Of a stretch of DNA of 64,000 nucleotides, positions 6,313-14,383 are shown one piece after another. Below the pieces are notes generated by a model. It searched no databases, was not told the origin of the DNA, and worked only from the letters and a program-made list of their open reading frames with translations. Numbering within the stretch: position 1 is the stretch's first letter; the number at the start of each line of letters is the position of its first letter. The stretch is from contig JACRPQ010000006.1 of the NCBI GenBank assembly GCA_016223135.1, positions 124,001 through 188,000 on the forward strand, read 5' to 3'. The translations under genes and the position numbers were made by a program. The DNA comes from Chloroflexota bacterium. Lineage in GTDB: Bacteria > Chloroflexota > Anaerolineae > Anaerolineales > Villigracilaceae.

Positions 6313-8682
6313 TTATTCTGCATCATTTTCCCACCATCCCATCAACTCGCTCAACGGCAAACTCGGCGTCGCATCGCCCTGCCTGCCGGTATTCCACGTC
6401 ACGATCAATTCGCGTTTGGCGCGCGTAATGCCCACGTAGAACAGACGCAGGCGTTCCTTGACGTAATCCAGCCGCGAGCGCAGGGTTGCTGTGCCTTCTT
6501 CGTACCAATCATACTCGCTTGTTGACTCCAGGGCGGTTAACTGCGCGAGCGCCTCCGCTTCGAGATTCAACCCGCCGCGAATAAACCACTTTTCCGAAAT
6601 AAATCTGTCGCCCGGCATGTTCGAGGGAAAGTCGTAATTGTTGACCGACATCAAGTACACGCGGTCCCACTCTAATCCCTTCGCCTTGTGCATTGTCGTC
6701 ACCACCACGCGCCCGCGATAATACTCGGGGTCGAAGCCCGAATCGTTCGACGAGAAGCCGATGAAGCGCCGTTCGTTTTTGGCAATCACTGCCAGTTCTG
6801 CGGTCAACTCGGGCAGCCGCCAGTCGGGATGATCGTCCGCCGCCTGCCTGAGCACGAGCGCCAGTTTATGCGCCAGCGCCAAATCCGATGCTTCGGTGAA
6901 GACATCCTGCGCGAGCGTGAGAATCAACTGGTCAATGGGAAGCGTGACCGCGTTCAACCAGCGCTGGACGACGACGCGGAACGCGTTAAATTCTTCGATG
7001 ACGCGCTCCATTTCTTCCCTCACCCCTACCCCCTCTTCCTGTGGGAGAGGGGAATTCGCGGCAGGGTGAGGGCTGACATACTCTTCCACCTTTCCAATCT
7101 TCCTCAGCACGCGCTCTACATCGCTCAGGAGAGCCATCTTTTCCGAGTCTTCTCTCCAATCCCTCCTCCACACTTCATACGCTTTCGCCAACTTTTTTGC
7201 AGAGCCTGGGTCCGCCAGGTATGACAGGAGATGACTCAACGACCCCGCCGCGGCGCGCGTCTCAGACGTGGATGAAATCAACTCAATCGGTTCGATGCCG
7301 CGCTGACGCAGTGCATTGACCACTTCCACGCCGCGCTGGTTGCGCGGGACAAGGATGGCAACCGTCGGCTGTTCTTCGATGGGACGCTCCGCAAACGAAT
7401 CGAGATAGTTCTTGACCGACTTGACCACCGCTTCGAGCTCCTGTTCGGGCGTGAACTTGGTGGGGATGAATTTGATGGCTTCGGGGTTATCGGGCGGATT
7501 CTGCTGGGGGTCATCGGCTGGGACAGGCTCGATGTGCGGCAGGGATAACGCTGTCCGCGCTGCGGGGACGGGATGGGAGGTCATCACCCAGTCAATGAGG
7601 TGGTTGGCAATAGCGATAATAGACGGCTGTGAGCGTCCCGACTCGGGCATGGGGATGCTGGGGTTGCTCTCGATGAACGCGCGCAGGAGGTCGGGGGAGG
7701 CGGTGGTGAAGGTCTCAAAGATGGCTTGATTGGGGTCGCCGACTCTAACCCAATTTCCTCCTAAATTGCTGGTTGAGTAGCGAGCGCTCGCTGCGAGCGC
7801 ATCGAAACCAGCAGTTTCATGCAACCCGCTGGTCTCGGTACGGTCTCGGCTATCGCCTCGACCTACTCGACCAGCGGATCCACCAGATAACAGAGATAAT
7901 ATCCTCTCCTGCGTCAAACTTGAATCCTGCGCTTCATCTTCGAGGATGAACGGATAGCGGTATTGCAGACGCGCAAGGTATTCTTCGTCGGTTTCAAGCA
8001 GAGTGAGGGCGAGGCGAATCAAGTCGTCGAAATCCACGGCGCCGCGATAGGCGAGGGCGCGCTGGTAGTCGGCGTAGATGCTCCAGCCGAGTTCGGCGAG
8101 AGGCAGGGGGGCGGGAGAGGTGTCGAGTTTGGCGCGCAGGCTTTCGGGAGTCAGGAGGCGGTCTTTGGCGGAGCGGATAAAAGCCAGGGCGAGGGAGTCC
8201 AGCAAATCAGGTAGTTGCTCGCGTTTGACCCAATCCCGTTTGGAATCTTCGAGGGCGGGGTCGAGGTAGTCATCCAATGAATTCGACGCCAGCCAGGCAT
8301 TGACCGCATCGCGGCGGATGAAGCCAGCCTCACGCTCGTCAATGATGCTGAAGCGTTCCTCCAGTCCCACGCGCGCCGGCTTCTCGCGGACGATGTCGTG
8401 CGCCAGTCCGTGCAGGGTGCGGACGCGGTATTTGTAGAGGGCTTGCAGAGGGTTATCGAAGAATTTTTTGATGCGCGCTTCGAAGTTGTCCACCGCCGAG
8501 TTGACGAGGGTGACGATGAGCACTTCCTGGTCGTCGCCAAGCCAGCCTTCGCGGATGATCTTCGCTGCCAGCGCGGAGAGGATTTGCGTCTTGCCTGCGC
8601 CGGGGACCGCGGCGATGCCGAGGCGTCCGCCGGTGTAGCGGAGGATTTGTTGTTGGGAGGGGCGAGGGGTGAAGTTAGTCAT
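6313..8682 (-). CDS. UvrD/Rep-like SF1 DNA helicase with two in-frame palindrome insertions
   Basis: 789-aa ATP-dependent 3'-5' helicase. Walker A is AVPGAGKT (about residue 27); motif II is EDEAQDSS; motif III reads VGDPNQAIFETF; the C-terminal motifs include VVTTMHKAKGLEWDRVYL and LFYVGITRAKRELIV. Between motifs II and III, where relatives have a short loop, lie about 36 extra residues (SAGRVGRGDSRDRTETSG and onward) encoded by a 108-bp palindromic repeat at 7768-7875. A second insertion (SPHPAANSPLPQEEGVGVRE) comes from a palindrome at 7017-7072. Both keep the frame. There is no good ribosome site; the start region is made of short CTGATGAC-type repeats. Likely in DNA repair or replication. 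Whether the inserted loop is tolerated is unknown. Confidence 0.88.
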   Translation of the reverse strand: MTNFTPRPSQQQILRYTGGRLGIAAVPGAGKTQILSALAAKIIREGWLGDDQEVLIVTLVNSAVDNFEARIKKFFDNPLQALYKYRVRTLHGLAHDIVREKPARVGLEERFSIIDEREAGFIRRDAVNAWLASNSLDDYLDPALEDSKRDWVKREQLPDLLDSLALAFIRSAKDRLLTPESLRAKLDTSPAPLPLAELGWSIYADYQRALAYRGAVDFDDLIRLALTLLETDEEYLARLQYRYPFILEDEAQDSSLTQERILSLLSGGSAGRVGRGDSRDRTETSGLHETAGFDALAASARYSTSNLGGNWVRVGDPNQAIFETFTTASPDLLRAFIESNPSIPMPESGRSQPSIIAIANHLIDWVMTSHPVPAARTALSLPHIEPVPADDPQQNPPDNPEAIKFIPTKFTPEQELEAVVKSVKNYLDSFAERPIEEQPTVAILVPRNQRGVEVVNALRQRGIEPIELISSTSETRAAAGSLSHLLSYLADPGSAKKLAKAYEVWRRDWREDSEKMALLSDVERVLRKIGKVEEYVSPHPAANSPLPQEEGVGVREEMERVIEEFNAFRVVVQRWLNAVTLPIDQLILTLAQDVFTEASDLALAHKLALVLRQAADDHPDWRLPELTAELAVIAKNERRFIGFSSNDSGFDPEYYRGRVVVTTMHKAKGLEWDRVYLMSVNNYDFPSNMPGDRFISEKWFIRGGLNLEAEALAQLTALESTSEYDWYEEGTATLRSRLDYVKERLRLFYVGITRAKRELIVTWNTGRQGDATPSLPLSELMGWWENDAE
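7017..7072. repeat. CCCTCACCC-type palindrome in frame in helicase gene
   Basis: Arms CCCTCACCC and GGGTGAGGG enclose a second inverted pair (CCCCTCTTCC / GGGAGAGGGG-like). The same kind of palindrome occurs between genes at 30272-30318, where it is clearly noncoding. Confidence 0.7.
7768..7875. repeat. 108-bp palindromic repeat inserted in frame in helicase gene
   Basis: Terminal inverted arms GCTGGTTGAGTAG and CTACTCGACCAGC (12 of 13 pair) bound exactly 108 bp, i.e. 36 codons. The interior contains further palindromes (gagcgctcgctgcgagcgc). It falls between helicase motifs II and III. Confidence 0.8.
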
Positions 8683-8683
8683 C

Positions 8684-8946
8684 AGTCATCAGTGATCAGT
8701 GATCAGTGGGCAGTTTTTTTTCGGAGACCTAGTCCGCTTTAGCGGGGTTTGTATGGATAGCACGGGGGTTCATCCCCGTGCGGACAGCAGGCGAGGGCAA
8801 TGCCCAATGGACAGGACATGCTTTCGGTAAGCCCGACGATAAACCGTCGGGCTATGCCTACGAAGGCGGCTAAAGCCGCCTCTCCCGCGCTCAGCCCGCT
8901 TGAGCGGGCTTTGTAGAAACAGCACGGGGGTTCATCCCCGTGCGGG
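8684..8946. repeat. String of hairpins downstream of the REP transposase
   Basis: The stretch starts with short tandem ATCAGTG repeats (8686-8712). It continues with perfect or near-perfect hairpins: GCACGGGG/CCCCGTGC around a short loop (twice, near 8760-8782 and 8922-8943), AAGCCCGACG/CGTCGGGCT, AGGCGGCTaaAGCCGCCT, and AGCCCGCTtgAGCGGGCT. It begins directly after the stop codon of the transposase gene, the usual place for REP-type repeats next to their transposase. Confidence 0.8.
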
Positions 8947-9357
8947 CTACACATCATCCATCCGCTCCATCGCCGCGATCAGCGTCCCGTCTGCGTGGTG
9001 CTGTTTCTGGTTATGAATATATCGTACCACCGAAGCGAGATTTCTTTCGCCGAAAGACAACACGCCGTATTCATCCTGCCAATAGAATTCAAAATCAGGT
9101 TTGATGACGTGGTTCACGTAATGCGAACTGTTCCCTTTCACATCGCCGATAAATTTTGCGGGCGCAAGTTTTGGAGGAAGGGAAACAGCGAGATGTACGT
9201 GGTCTTCCATCCCGCCGATGGCATGAACCAATCCGCCCATATCCTGAGCCTTTGCCGCAATCGCGCGGTATAACTCAGGCTCAAGAGACGAGTGGATCAA
9301 TGGAAGTCGGGTTTTCGTGCCCCAAACAAAATGATAGTAAAGTTTCCAGTATGGCAC
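8947..9357 (-). CDS. REP-associated tyrosine transposase (IS200/Y1 HUH family)
   Basis: 136-aa single-domain HUH transposase. It begins with the conserved PYWKLYYHFVWGTKTRLP, carries the metal-binding HUH motif in GGMEDHVHLAVSLPPKL, and has a C-terminal helix with the candidate nucleophile Tyr in VVRYIHNQKQHH. No tnpB or left/right end hairpins of a standard IS200 are visible; instead a string of palindromes follows, which fits the domesticated REP-associated (RAYT) group that acts on single-stranded hairpins. The start is GTG at 9357, 7 bp after an AAGG. It lies within a same-strand run of genes, between the CARDB gene and helicase A, and may have inserted there. Confidence 0.88.
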   Translation of the reverse strand: MPYWKLYYHFVWGTKTRLPLIHSSLEPELYRAIAAKAQDMGGLVHAIGGMEDHVHLAVSLPPKLAPAKFIGDVKGNSSHYVNHVIKPDFEFYWQDEYGVLSFGERNLASVVRYIHNQKQHHADGTLIAAMERMDDV

Positions 9358-9385
9358 AGTTAGCCTTTTCCGGACTTGACAGATG

Positions 9386-10099
9386 CTAATAGCAATATGG
9401 CGAAAAATATCTCGTCAACGAGTTGTTCGTCATGTCTTCTTCGCGCATGGGGTCATCTCCTGAATTGACGAGCACTTCGATGCCAAAGTTTTTGTTTCCT
9501 TTCAAATCAAGCACTACGGTCAATTTGATGTCTGAATTGGCATCGAGGCTTGAAATTTCCAAATTTGAAACGCCAATCACGCCGTTGAACTTCTGCGCCC
9601 ATTCGTCTAATGTATAGCGCTGCTGACCCAACAACAGAAACACATCCACGCGAAACGAACCGAAATACCGCGTGCCGGCGCGCCCAATGTTCCGAATGAA
9701 AATGCCGATTTCCAAAATCGTGCCTTTACGGTCTGGCACGCATGTTGGGTTGCTGATGCCGGTCACGGTGAGATCGGGCAGGAGCAATAGCGGGCTGTCA
9801 AACGCGATGGTGGGCAGGATGAACGGCGTCCGTGTGGGAAGAGGCGTATTGGTTGGCGTAGGCGTTGAGGTCCGTGTGGGAGGCGGAGTGTAGGTGAGAG
9901 GCGGCAAAACCTCCGGCTGGTACGAATCGGAGAAGGTCTCCGTCGGGCTCGAAATCGCCTGCCAAAGGGTTGGCGTCGGGGGAATATCCAGCGGCGAAAC
10001 AATGGTTGGAAAGGCGGCGGCAATGACGACAATGCCAATCACGCCAACGATAACAACAGCCGCGAGCCAACGGGGATAGGAGCGGTTGTTTTCTGTCAT
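9386..10099 (-). CDS. Membrane-anchored CARDB-like domain protein
   Basis: 237 aa. An N-terminal transmembrane helix (AAVVIVGVIGIVVIAAAFP) follows a short cytoplasmic NRSYPRW segment. A Pro/Thr-rich linker of about 70 residues follows (TPPPTRTSTPTPTNTPLPTR). The C-terminal beta domain, about 105-235, has LPDLTVTGISNP, then GTILEIGIFIRNIGRAGT and a final LTVVLDLKGNKNFGIEVLV, the pattern of a CARDB adhesion-like domain. It should display this domain outside the cell. Its ATG overlaps the stop of the upstream helicase-like gene by 4 bp (ATGA), so the two are co-transcribed and translationally coupled, an odd pairing of a surface protein with an intracellular ATPase. Confidence 0.75.
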   Translation of the reverse strand: MTENNRSYPRWLAAVVIVGVIGIVVIAAAFPTIVSPLDIPPTPTLWQAISSPTETFSDSYQPEVLPPLTYTPPPTRTSTPTPTNTPLPTRTPFILPTIAFDSPLLLLPDLTVTGISNPTCVPDRKGTILEIGIFIRNIGRAGTRYFGSFRVDVFLLLGQQRYTLDEWAQKFNGVIGVSNLEISSLDANSDIKLTVVLDLKGNKNFGIEVLVNSGDDPMREEDMTNNSLTRYFSPYCY

Positions 10100-12234
10100 G
10101 TTTCCTTGAAGCCCGACATGCTCAACACTTTTTGGAATGCCCGCAATAACTCGCCGCGCTGCTCGAATCCGCTTTCGCCAAGTTCAGAGAGACAGACATA
10201 GACGCGCTCGCGGCAGCGATGCAGCAGCCCCGAAACCAGCCGCGCCAGCGCCTCTTTGCCGTATTGAACGTCATCGGCGTCCGTCCATTGCGTTCCTGTT
10301 TTCCAGCCGCGTGCCAACACATAAGGGTGGGTCAAGGGCTGGGACAACCGTTCGTACCATCCGCTCGAACCGACGTCGAGCCAAAATTGAACCGTCACCG
10401 GGCGGTTCATCATCAGGAACGTGTGAGCGGGGGCGACCAAAACCGCATCTTTCTCCTCCGACTGCCAAGCCTCCACATAAGACGAAGCAATGACGCCATC
10501 TTGCAGCATTTGGATGTATTCGCGTCCAAGATTGGGCAATGGGTCAGCGGTAAGGGTCTCATTGAAGGTGGCTTCGAGCGATTGGCGGAACTTCTTCACC
10601 GATTCCACGAGGCTTGCCGCCACGCGCACCGAGTCGAAGTTGCGGTGATAGCCGAAGCCGGGCTGTGAGAGCACCTCGCCAAACAATTTACGGAAGAAGT
10701 GGTCGAGCGACAATGGATCGCTTTCACGGTAAGCCAACAACCAATCCCGCAGAATGGAGTAGCGGTTGCCAACGGAAAAAGTGATGCGGTCTTGAACTTC
10801 CTGTTTTATCTCGTCGAAAGCGGAAAGCCGAAGGTCGCGTTGACGATAGACAATTTCCGTAAGGAGTTGGGCGCGCACCAGGTCGAGCCCATCAATGGAT
10901 TGCATCAGCGCGTATGCCACGTCGAATTTGGGCGGGTGAATACCCCAATGCGGATGCGCCAAGGCGGCAAGGGTAATCAACGCATGAGAAGCCGGTTCAT
11001 CGCGCAGGGAACGGGAAGGGCGGTGCGAGCGCCAGGGAATTTTGCGTGCATCAAGGCGATTCGTAATGGAAAAACGCAGAGCATCGGAAAGATAGGGAGC
11101 AAGAATCACAATCTCGGAAGGCGGAATGCCGGGAGCAGAAACCAGTTGCTCAATCTCGTCCACAACCGCATCAAGGAGCTCAGGATAAAAATGTCTGGAA
11201 ACAATTTCCAAAGAGTCGCTCACCCCTTGACTATTGACGTCCGACTCAAAATTCGGAAGTATCGCTTTGGCGAGCGAGTCGCTCAACCCCGCCACACTCT
11301 CCGACATCACAAAACTCTCCTGCAGGCGCACATGCTCGTCACACAATTCGCGCAGCGCCCAGCCGGTGTGAACATCCGCGCCGAGGAAGTAGCGGAAGCC
11401 CGCACTTTCGTCATAGATCAGAAGCGCCGAATCAAATGACGGCAGCCACTCGCGGAGAATATCGTGCGCGCGGGGAACATCCTCCTCCACATTGTCATAG
11501 ATCAAGTGACGGTATGTCCGCATAAGGTAATCGCGGACAATATTATGCTCCCACAAGATATTGGTAAATATCTCGAACTGCAGGGAAAAATCGAGCAGAT
11601 TATGGTCGAGGCAATACTGACGAAAGCGATTGGCGCAGTCCTGCGCATCGGCATAGACGCGGCGCTGAGCGGGGTCGCCGAAATAAGCGGCATCGAGCCG
11701 TGCGCCAATTTCCGTGTGCGGGAATCCAATCACCGCCGCTTTATTGAGGTTGTCAATGATCTGCGAATACAGACGGTTGCGGTCAATCGTCACCGACTCG
11801 AAATAACCCGCGTCCAGCAATGGGCGGACGAGATGCGCCATGTAATATTGCGCGGTCTCCAGCGTGAGAAACACGGGCGGCTGGTCGGGATGGGCAAAGC
11901 CAGCCGCCTCCGCCGCCAGTGACCAGAACAAGTCGCACATGCGGCGCGCCAAACCGCCAAAGGTTGCGGGCGTCACTTCGCCGCCTGCGCTTCGCTCGGG
12001 GCTGTAAAGCAGATCGAGATACGGTTCCTGCAAAGAACGCTGGGGGGTGAGCAAAAGAATCTCCTCGCCGGGGACGCCCTGCGCCAGCAAATGCCGCATC
12101 CGCTCGACGGCAACGGTTGTTTTGCCGCAGCCGGCGGGACCGGAGAGGAAGAGTTTCCGGTCAAGGGGAGATTCGACAATTTGACGTTGAAGCAGGCTCA
12201 GGCTTGTCCTGAGCGAAGTCGAAGGGCTAGGCAT
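10096..12234 (-). CDS. UvrD/AddB-like SF1 helicase or ATPase, divergent
   Basis: 712 aa. Walker A is SGPAGCGKTTVAVERM near residue 33, followed by the Ia-like LLLTPQRSL. A probable motif II is LIYDNVEEDVPRAHDIL near 235-250. Later segments (VVDEIEQLVSAPGIPPSEIV, LVAPAHTFLMMNRPVTVQFW) recall the AddB/UvrD group, but canonical motifs V-VI are weak, so active unwinding is uncertain. The N-terminus PSPSTSLRTSLSLLQ is encoded by a cttcgacttcgctcagg-type repeat, so the true start may be the downstream TTG or CTG near QRQIVESPLD. No ribosome site precedes ATG 12234. It is coupled to the CARDB gene downstream. Role unknown; a DNA repair ATPase is the best guess. Confidence 0.7.
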   Translation of the reverse strand: MPSPSTSLRTSLSLLQRQIVESPLDRKLFLSGPAGCGKTTVAVERMRHLLAQGVPGEEILLLTPQRSLQEPYLDLLYSPERSAGGEVTPATFGGLARRMCDLFWSLAAEAAGFAHPDQPPVFLTLETAQYYMAHLVRPLLDAGYFESVTIDRNRLYSQIIDNLNKAAVIGFPHTEIGARLDAAYFGDPAQRRVYADAQDCANRFRQYCLDHNLLDFSLQFEIFTNILWEHNIVRDYLMRTYRHLIYDNVEEDVPRAHDILREWLPSFDSALLIYDESAGFRYFLGADVHTGWALRELCDEHVRLQESFVMSESVAGLSDSLAKAILPNFESDVNSQGVSDSLEIVSRHFYPELLDAVVDEIEQLVSAPGIPPSEIVILAPYLSDALRFSITNRLDARKIPWRSHRPSRSLRDEPASHALITLAALAHPHWGIHPPKFDVAYALMQSIDGLDLVRAQLLTEIVYRQRDLRLSAFDEIKQEVQDRITFSVGNRYSILRDWLLAYRESDPLSLDHFFRKLFGEVLSQPGFGYHRNFDSVRVAASLVESVKKFRQSLEATFNETLTADPLPNLGREYIQMLQDGVIASSYVEAWQSEEKDAVLVAPAHTFLMMNRPVTVQFWLDVGSSGWYERLSQPLTHPYVLARGWKTGTQWTDADDVQYGKEALARLVSGLLHRCRERVYVCLSELGESGFEQRGELLRAFQKVLSMSGFKET

Positions 12235-12386
12235 GAAGCGAGGGTACAGGAGAGAGAGATGTTTGTCAATATGCCAGCCAACTGTAAAATCTGACCGGCG
12301 TCCTATGCTTCATCCTGCCCAATCAGTAGCCCGCTTCATTCCTACGGGATGCCTGATACGGCAGCCCGAATTTTGTTGTGCAGCCG

Positions 12387-12415
12387 TTGACACATCCCCG
12401 GCGGGCATGTATAAT
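12387..12415 (+). promoter_or_regulatory. Consensus sigma70 promoter for rplU-rpmA-rpmE
   Basis: Perfect -35 TTGACA (12387-12392), 17-bp spacer, perfect -10 TATAAT (12410-12415). Transcription would start near 12422 and give a leader of about 135 nt. In the leader, GCCTCAGC (12428 on) pairs with GCGCTGAGGC just before 12454, possibly an L21 leader structure used for autoregulation. The rest of 12235-12386 holds nothing recognisable. Confidence 0.9.
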
Positions 12416-12558
12416 ACCGTCCGCTTCTGCCTCAGCAGTACGATGCGCTGAGGCGCTTGTTTGTCGAAAGGCAAACCACATCCCAGCTTCCCCGCCCGCC
12501 GGCGACGAGCGCTCACGCTCCGCAGGCATGCGGTGAAGTGAATGACTGGAGAACAAAA

Positions 12559-12936
12559 ATGAAATTTGCAATCGTGGAAAGCGGCGGCAAGCAATACCGC
12601 GCCGTCGAAGGGCGAGTTATCGAGGTGGATCGCCTGCCCGTGGAAGCGGGCGAACAACTCAACCTCGAGCGCGTTCTGCTCGTGGCAGACGGCGACGATG
12701 TGCTGGTCGGAACGCCCACTGTGGACGGCGTGGAAGTCAAAGCCACAGTGGTGGACCATGTCAAAGGTCCCAAATTGCTGTCATTCAAATACCGCCCGAA
12801 GAAGCGCATCCGCGTGCGCGGCGGTCACCGCCAGCAATACACCCGCCTGATGGTGGATTTCATCGGAAAAGCGGGCGAGGCAAAGGCTGAAGAGAAGAAA
12901 CCAGCCCGAGCGAAGAAAGAAACGAAGTCAGAATAA
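12559..12936 (+). CDS. rplU: 50S ribosomal protein L21
   Basis: 125 aa. MKFAIVESGGKQYRAVEGR and the C-terminal FKYRPKKRIRVRGGHRQQYT are the conserved L21 start and RNA-binding region. L21 is normally about 103 aa; here a lysine/alanine-rich tail (GEAKAEEKKPARAKKETKSE) adds about 20 residues. GGAG lies 8 bp before the ATG. First gene of a three-gene ribosomal operon driven by the consensus promoter, with rpmA 12 bp downstream. Confidence 0.97.
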   Translation: MKFAIVESGGKQYRAVEGRVIEVDRLPVEAGEQLNLERVLLVADGDDVLVGTPTVDGVEVKATVVDHVKGPKLLSFKYRPKKRIRVRGGHRQQYTRLMVDFIGKAGEAKAEEKKPARAKKETKSE

Positions 12937-12948
12937 GCAGAGGTAGCC

Positions 12949-13209
12949 ATGGCACATAAAAAAGGCGGCGGCTCCAGCCGCAACGGACGAGATTCCAATG
13001 CCCAGCGTTTGGGCGTGAAGCGTTTTGCCGGTGAGTTTGTGCTTTCCGGTCATATCCTTGTGCGTCAGCGCGGCACCAAAATCAAGCCGGGGCTGAATGT
13101 CAAAGTTGGCAAAGACGATACCCTGTTTGCGACCACAGATGGCGTCGTGATGTACGACATCGTCCGCGGACAGAAGCGCGCGAACGTCCTGCCGCAGGCG
13201 GAAGGCTAA
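12949..13209 (+). CDS. rpmA: 50S ribosomal protein L27
   Basis: 86 aa, the normal length. [20 protein letters not shown] is the classic N-terminus that reaches the peptidyl-transferase centre. It starts directly at MAHKK with no cleavable extension of the kind seen in Firmicutes. Position directly after rplU is the usual bacterial order. Only 2 bp separate it from rpmE. Confidence 0.98.
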   Translation: MAHKKGGGSSRNGRDSNAQRLGVKRFAGEFVLSGHILVRQRGTKIKPGLNVKVGKDDTLFATTDGVVMYDIVRGQKRANVLPQAEG

Positions 13210-13211
13210 TC

Positions 13212-13679
13212 ATGAAGAAAGACATCCATCCCACTTACTACCCCGAAGCCAAGGTCATTTGCTCCTCCTGCGGGCACACTTGGACAACCGGCTCCACCAA
13301 AAAAGAAATCCGCGTGGATTTGTGCTCGAACTGCCACCCGTTCTTTACCGGCGAAGCCCAGCGCATCCTCGACACTGAAGGTCAGGTGGACCGCTTCTAC
13401 AAGAAGTTGTCAGTGCGCCAGGCGTATGTGGAACAGCAGCGGGTCAAGGAAGAACTGAAGGGTTCCCCCGAACGCCCGATTGCCGAACTTGGTCTTCCCA
13501 CCCGCGCCACCGAAGCGCTCAAGGCAGCCGGCATCGAAAACGTCGGTCAGTTCCTCGAACGCCTCAGCGGCGGCAACCAGGCAGTGTTGGCAATTGCCGG
13601 CTTTGGTCAGGCTTCGCTGACCGCCGCAAAGAAAAAACTGCGCGCGCTCGGCTACGAAATCCCCGAAGCCGCGGCGTAA
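13212..13679 (+). CDS. rpmE: Ribosomal protein L31 fused to an alpha-CTD-like domain
   Basis: 155 aa, about twice the usual L31 length. Residues 1-70 are a zinc-type L31: MKKDIHPTYYPEAKVICSSC, with CSSC and CSNC supplying the four cysteines and the HPFFTG signature. A linker (VEQQRVKEELKGSPERP) leads to residues 95-155, which read I-A-E-L-G-L-P-T-R-A-T-E-A-L-K-A-A-G-I-E-N-V-G and later I-A-G-F-G-Q-A-S-L-T-A-A-K-K-K-L. That is the helix-hairpin-helix pattern of the RNA polymerase alpha C-terminal domain. Third gene of the operon, where rpoA is not normally found. The extra domain may bind DNA or RNA, or RNA polymerase partners; this is inference. It ends before a strong terminator. Confidence 0.92.
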   Translation: MKKDIHPTYYPEAKVICSSCGHTWTTGSTKKEIRVDLCSNCHPFFTGEAQRILDTEGQVDRFYKKLSVRQAYVEQQRVKEELKGSPERPIAELGLPTRATEALKAAGIENVGQFLERLSGGNQAVLAIAGFGQASLTAAKKKLRALGYEIPEAAA

Positions 13680-13736
13680 CTCTGCGGCGGGAGATTTCCC
13701 CAAGGGTTGCAGAAAACTTAATCTCAGGTAAACTTA

Positions 13737-13770
13737 CAGGCATGGCGCAGAACGCCGTGCCTGATTTTTT
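13737..13770 (+). terminator. Intrinsic terminator of the rplU operon
   Basis: 11-bp stem (CAGGCATGGCG / CGCCGTGCCTG, one G-U) with loop CAGAA, then ATTTTTT. It lies 28 bp upstream of tdk, so tdk must be read from its own promoter or by read-through. Confidence 0.85.
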
Positions 13771-13797
13771 GCCCCTCCATGCGGGGCAGGAGAAGAT

Positions 13798-14367
13798 ATG
13801 CGGCACACCAACGGTTCCATTGAAGTAGTCTGCGGTTCGATGTTCAGCGGTAAAACGGACGAATTGATCCGCCGCCTCGTGCGGGCAGTGATCGCCAAAC
13901 AAAAGGTGCAGGTCTTCAAACCCGCCATAGACGTGCGCTATGCCCTCGAAAAAGTCACCTCCCACACCGGCTCGAACTTCGACGCCATCCCTGTGGAAAA
14001 AGCCGCCGACATCCCCAAAAAACTCGAAGCAGACACCACCGTCGTCGGCATAGACGAAGCGCAGTTCTTCGACCCCGAAATCGTCATCGTGACGCAGAAA
14101 CTGGCGGAACGCGGCATCCGCGTCATCATCGCCGGGCTCGATATGGACTTCCGCGGCGAACCGTTTGGACCCATGCCAATCCTCATGTCCATGGCGGAAC
14201 GAGTGGATAAACTCCATGCCATCTGCATGGTCTGCGGCGACGAAGCCTCCCGCACACAAAGGCTGGTCAACGGCAAGCCTGCCCGCTACAACGACCCCGT
14301 CGTCATCGTCGGCGCGTCTGAGCTCTACGAAGCGCGCTGCCGCAAACACCACGAAGTTCCACGCTAG
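13798..14367 (+). CDS. tdk: Thymidine kinase, type II
   Basis: 189 aa, usual length for the TK1-like family. The P-loop is [14 protein letters not shown] (residues 13-26), the Walker B/DEAQFF segment is [12 protein letters not shown], the lasso region is [14 protein letters not shown], and the zinc site uses CMVCGD with the later C in EARCRKHH. It phosphorylates thymidine to dTMP for salvage. GAGGAG... (GGCAGGAGAAGATATG) precedes the start. The adjacent hpt makes this a nucleoside/base salvage pair. Confidence 0.96.
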   Translation: MRHTNGSIEVVCGSMFSGKTDELIRRLVRAVIAKQKVQVFKPAIDVRYALEKVTSHTGSNFDAIPVEKAADIPKKLEADTTVVGIDEAQFFDPEIVIVTQKLAERGIRVIIAGLDMDFRGEPFGPMPILMSMAERVDKLHAICMVCGDEASRTQRLVNGKPARYNDPVVIVGASELYEARCRKHHEVPR

Positions 14368-14383
14368 AAAAGGGAGGTCAATC

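Noticed and set aside
8684-9400. Complete IS200/IS605 insertion sequence
   Set aside because: No tnpB and no defined left and right end hairpins with a cleavage tetranucleotide; the REP-associated transposase reading fits better.
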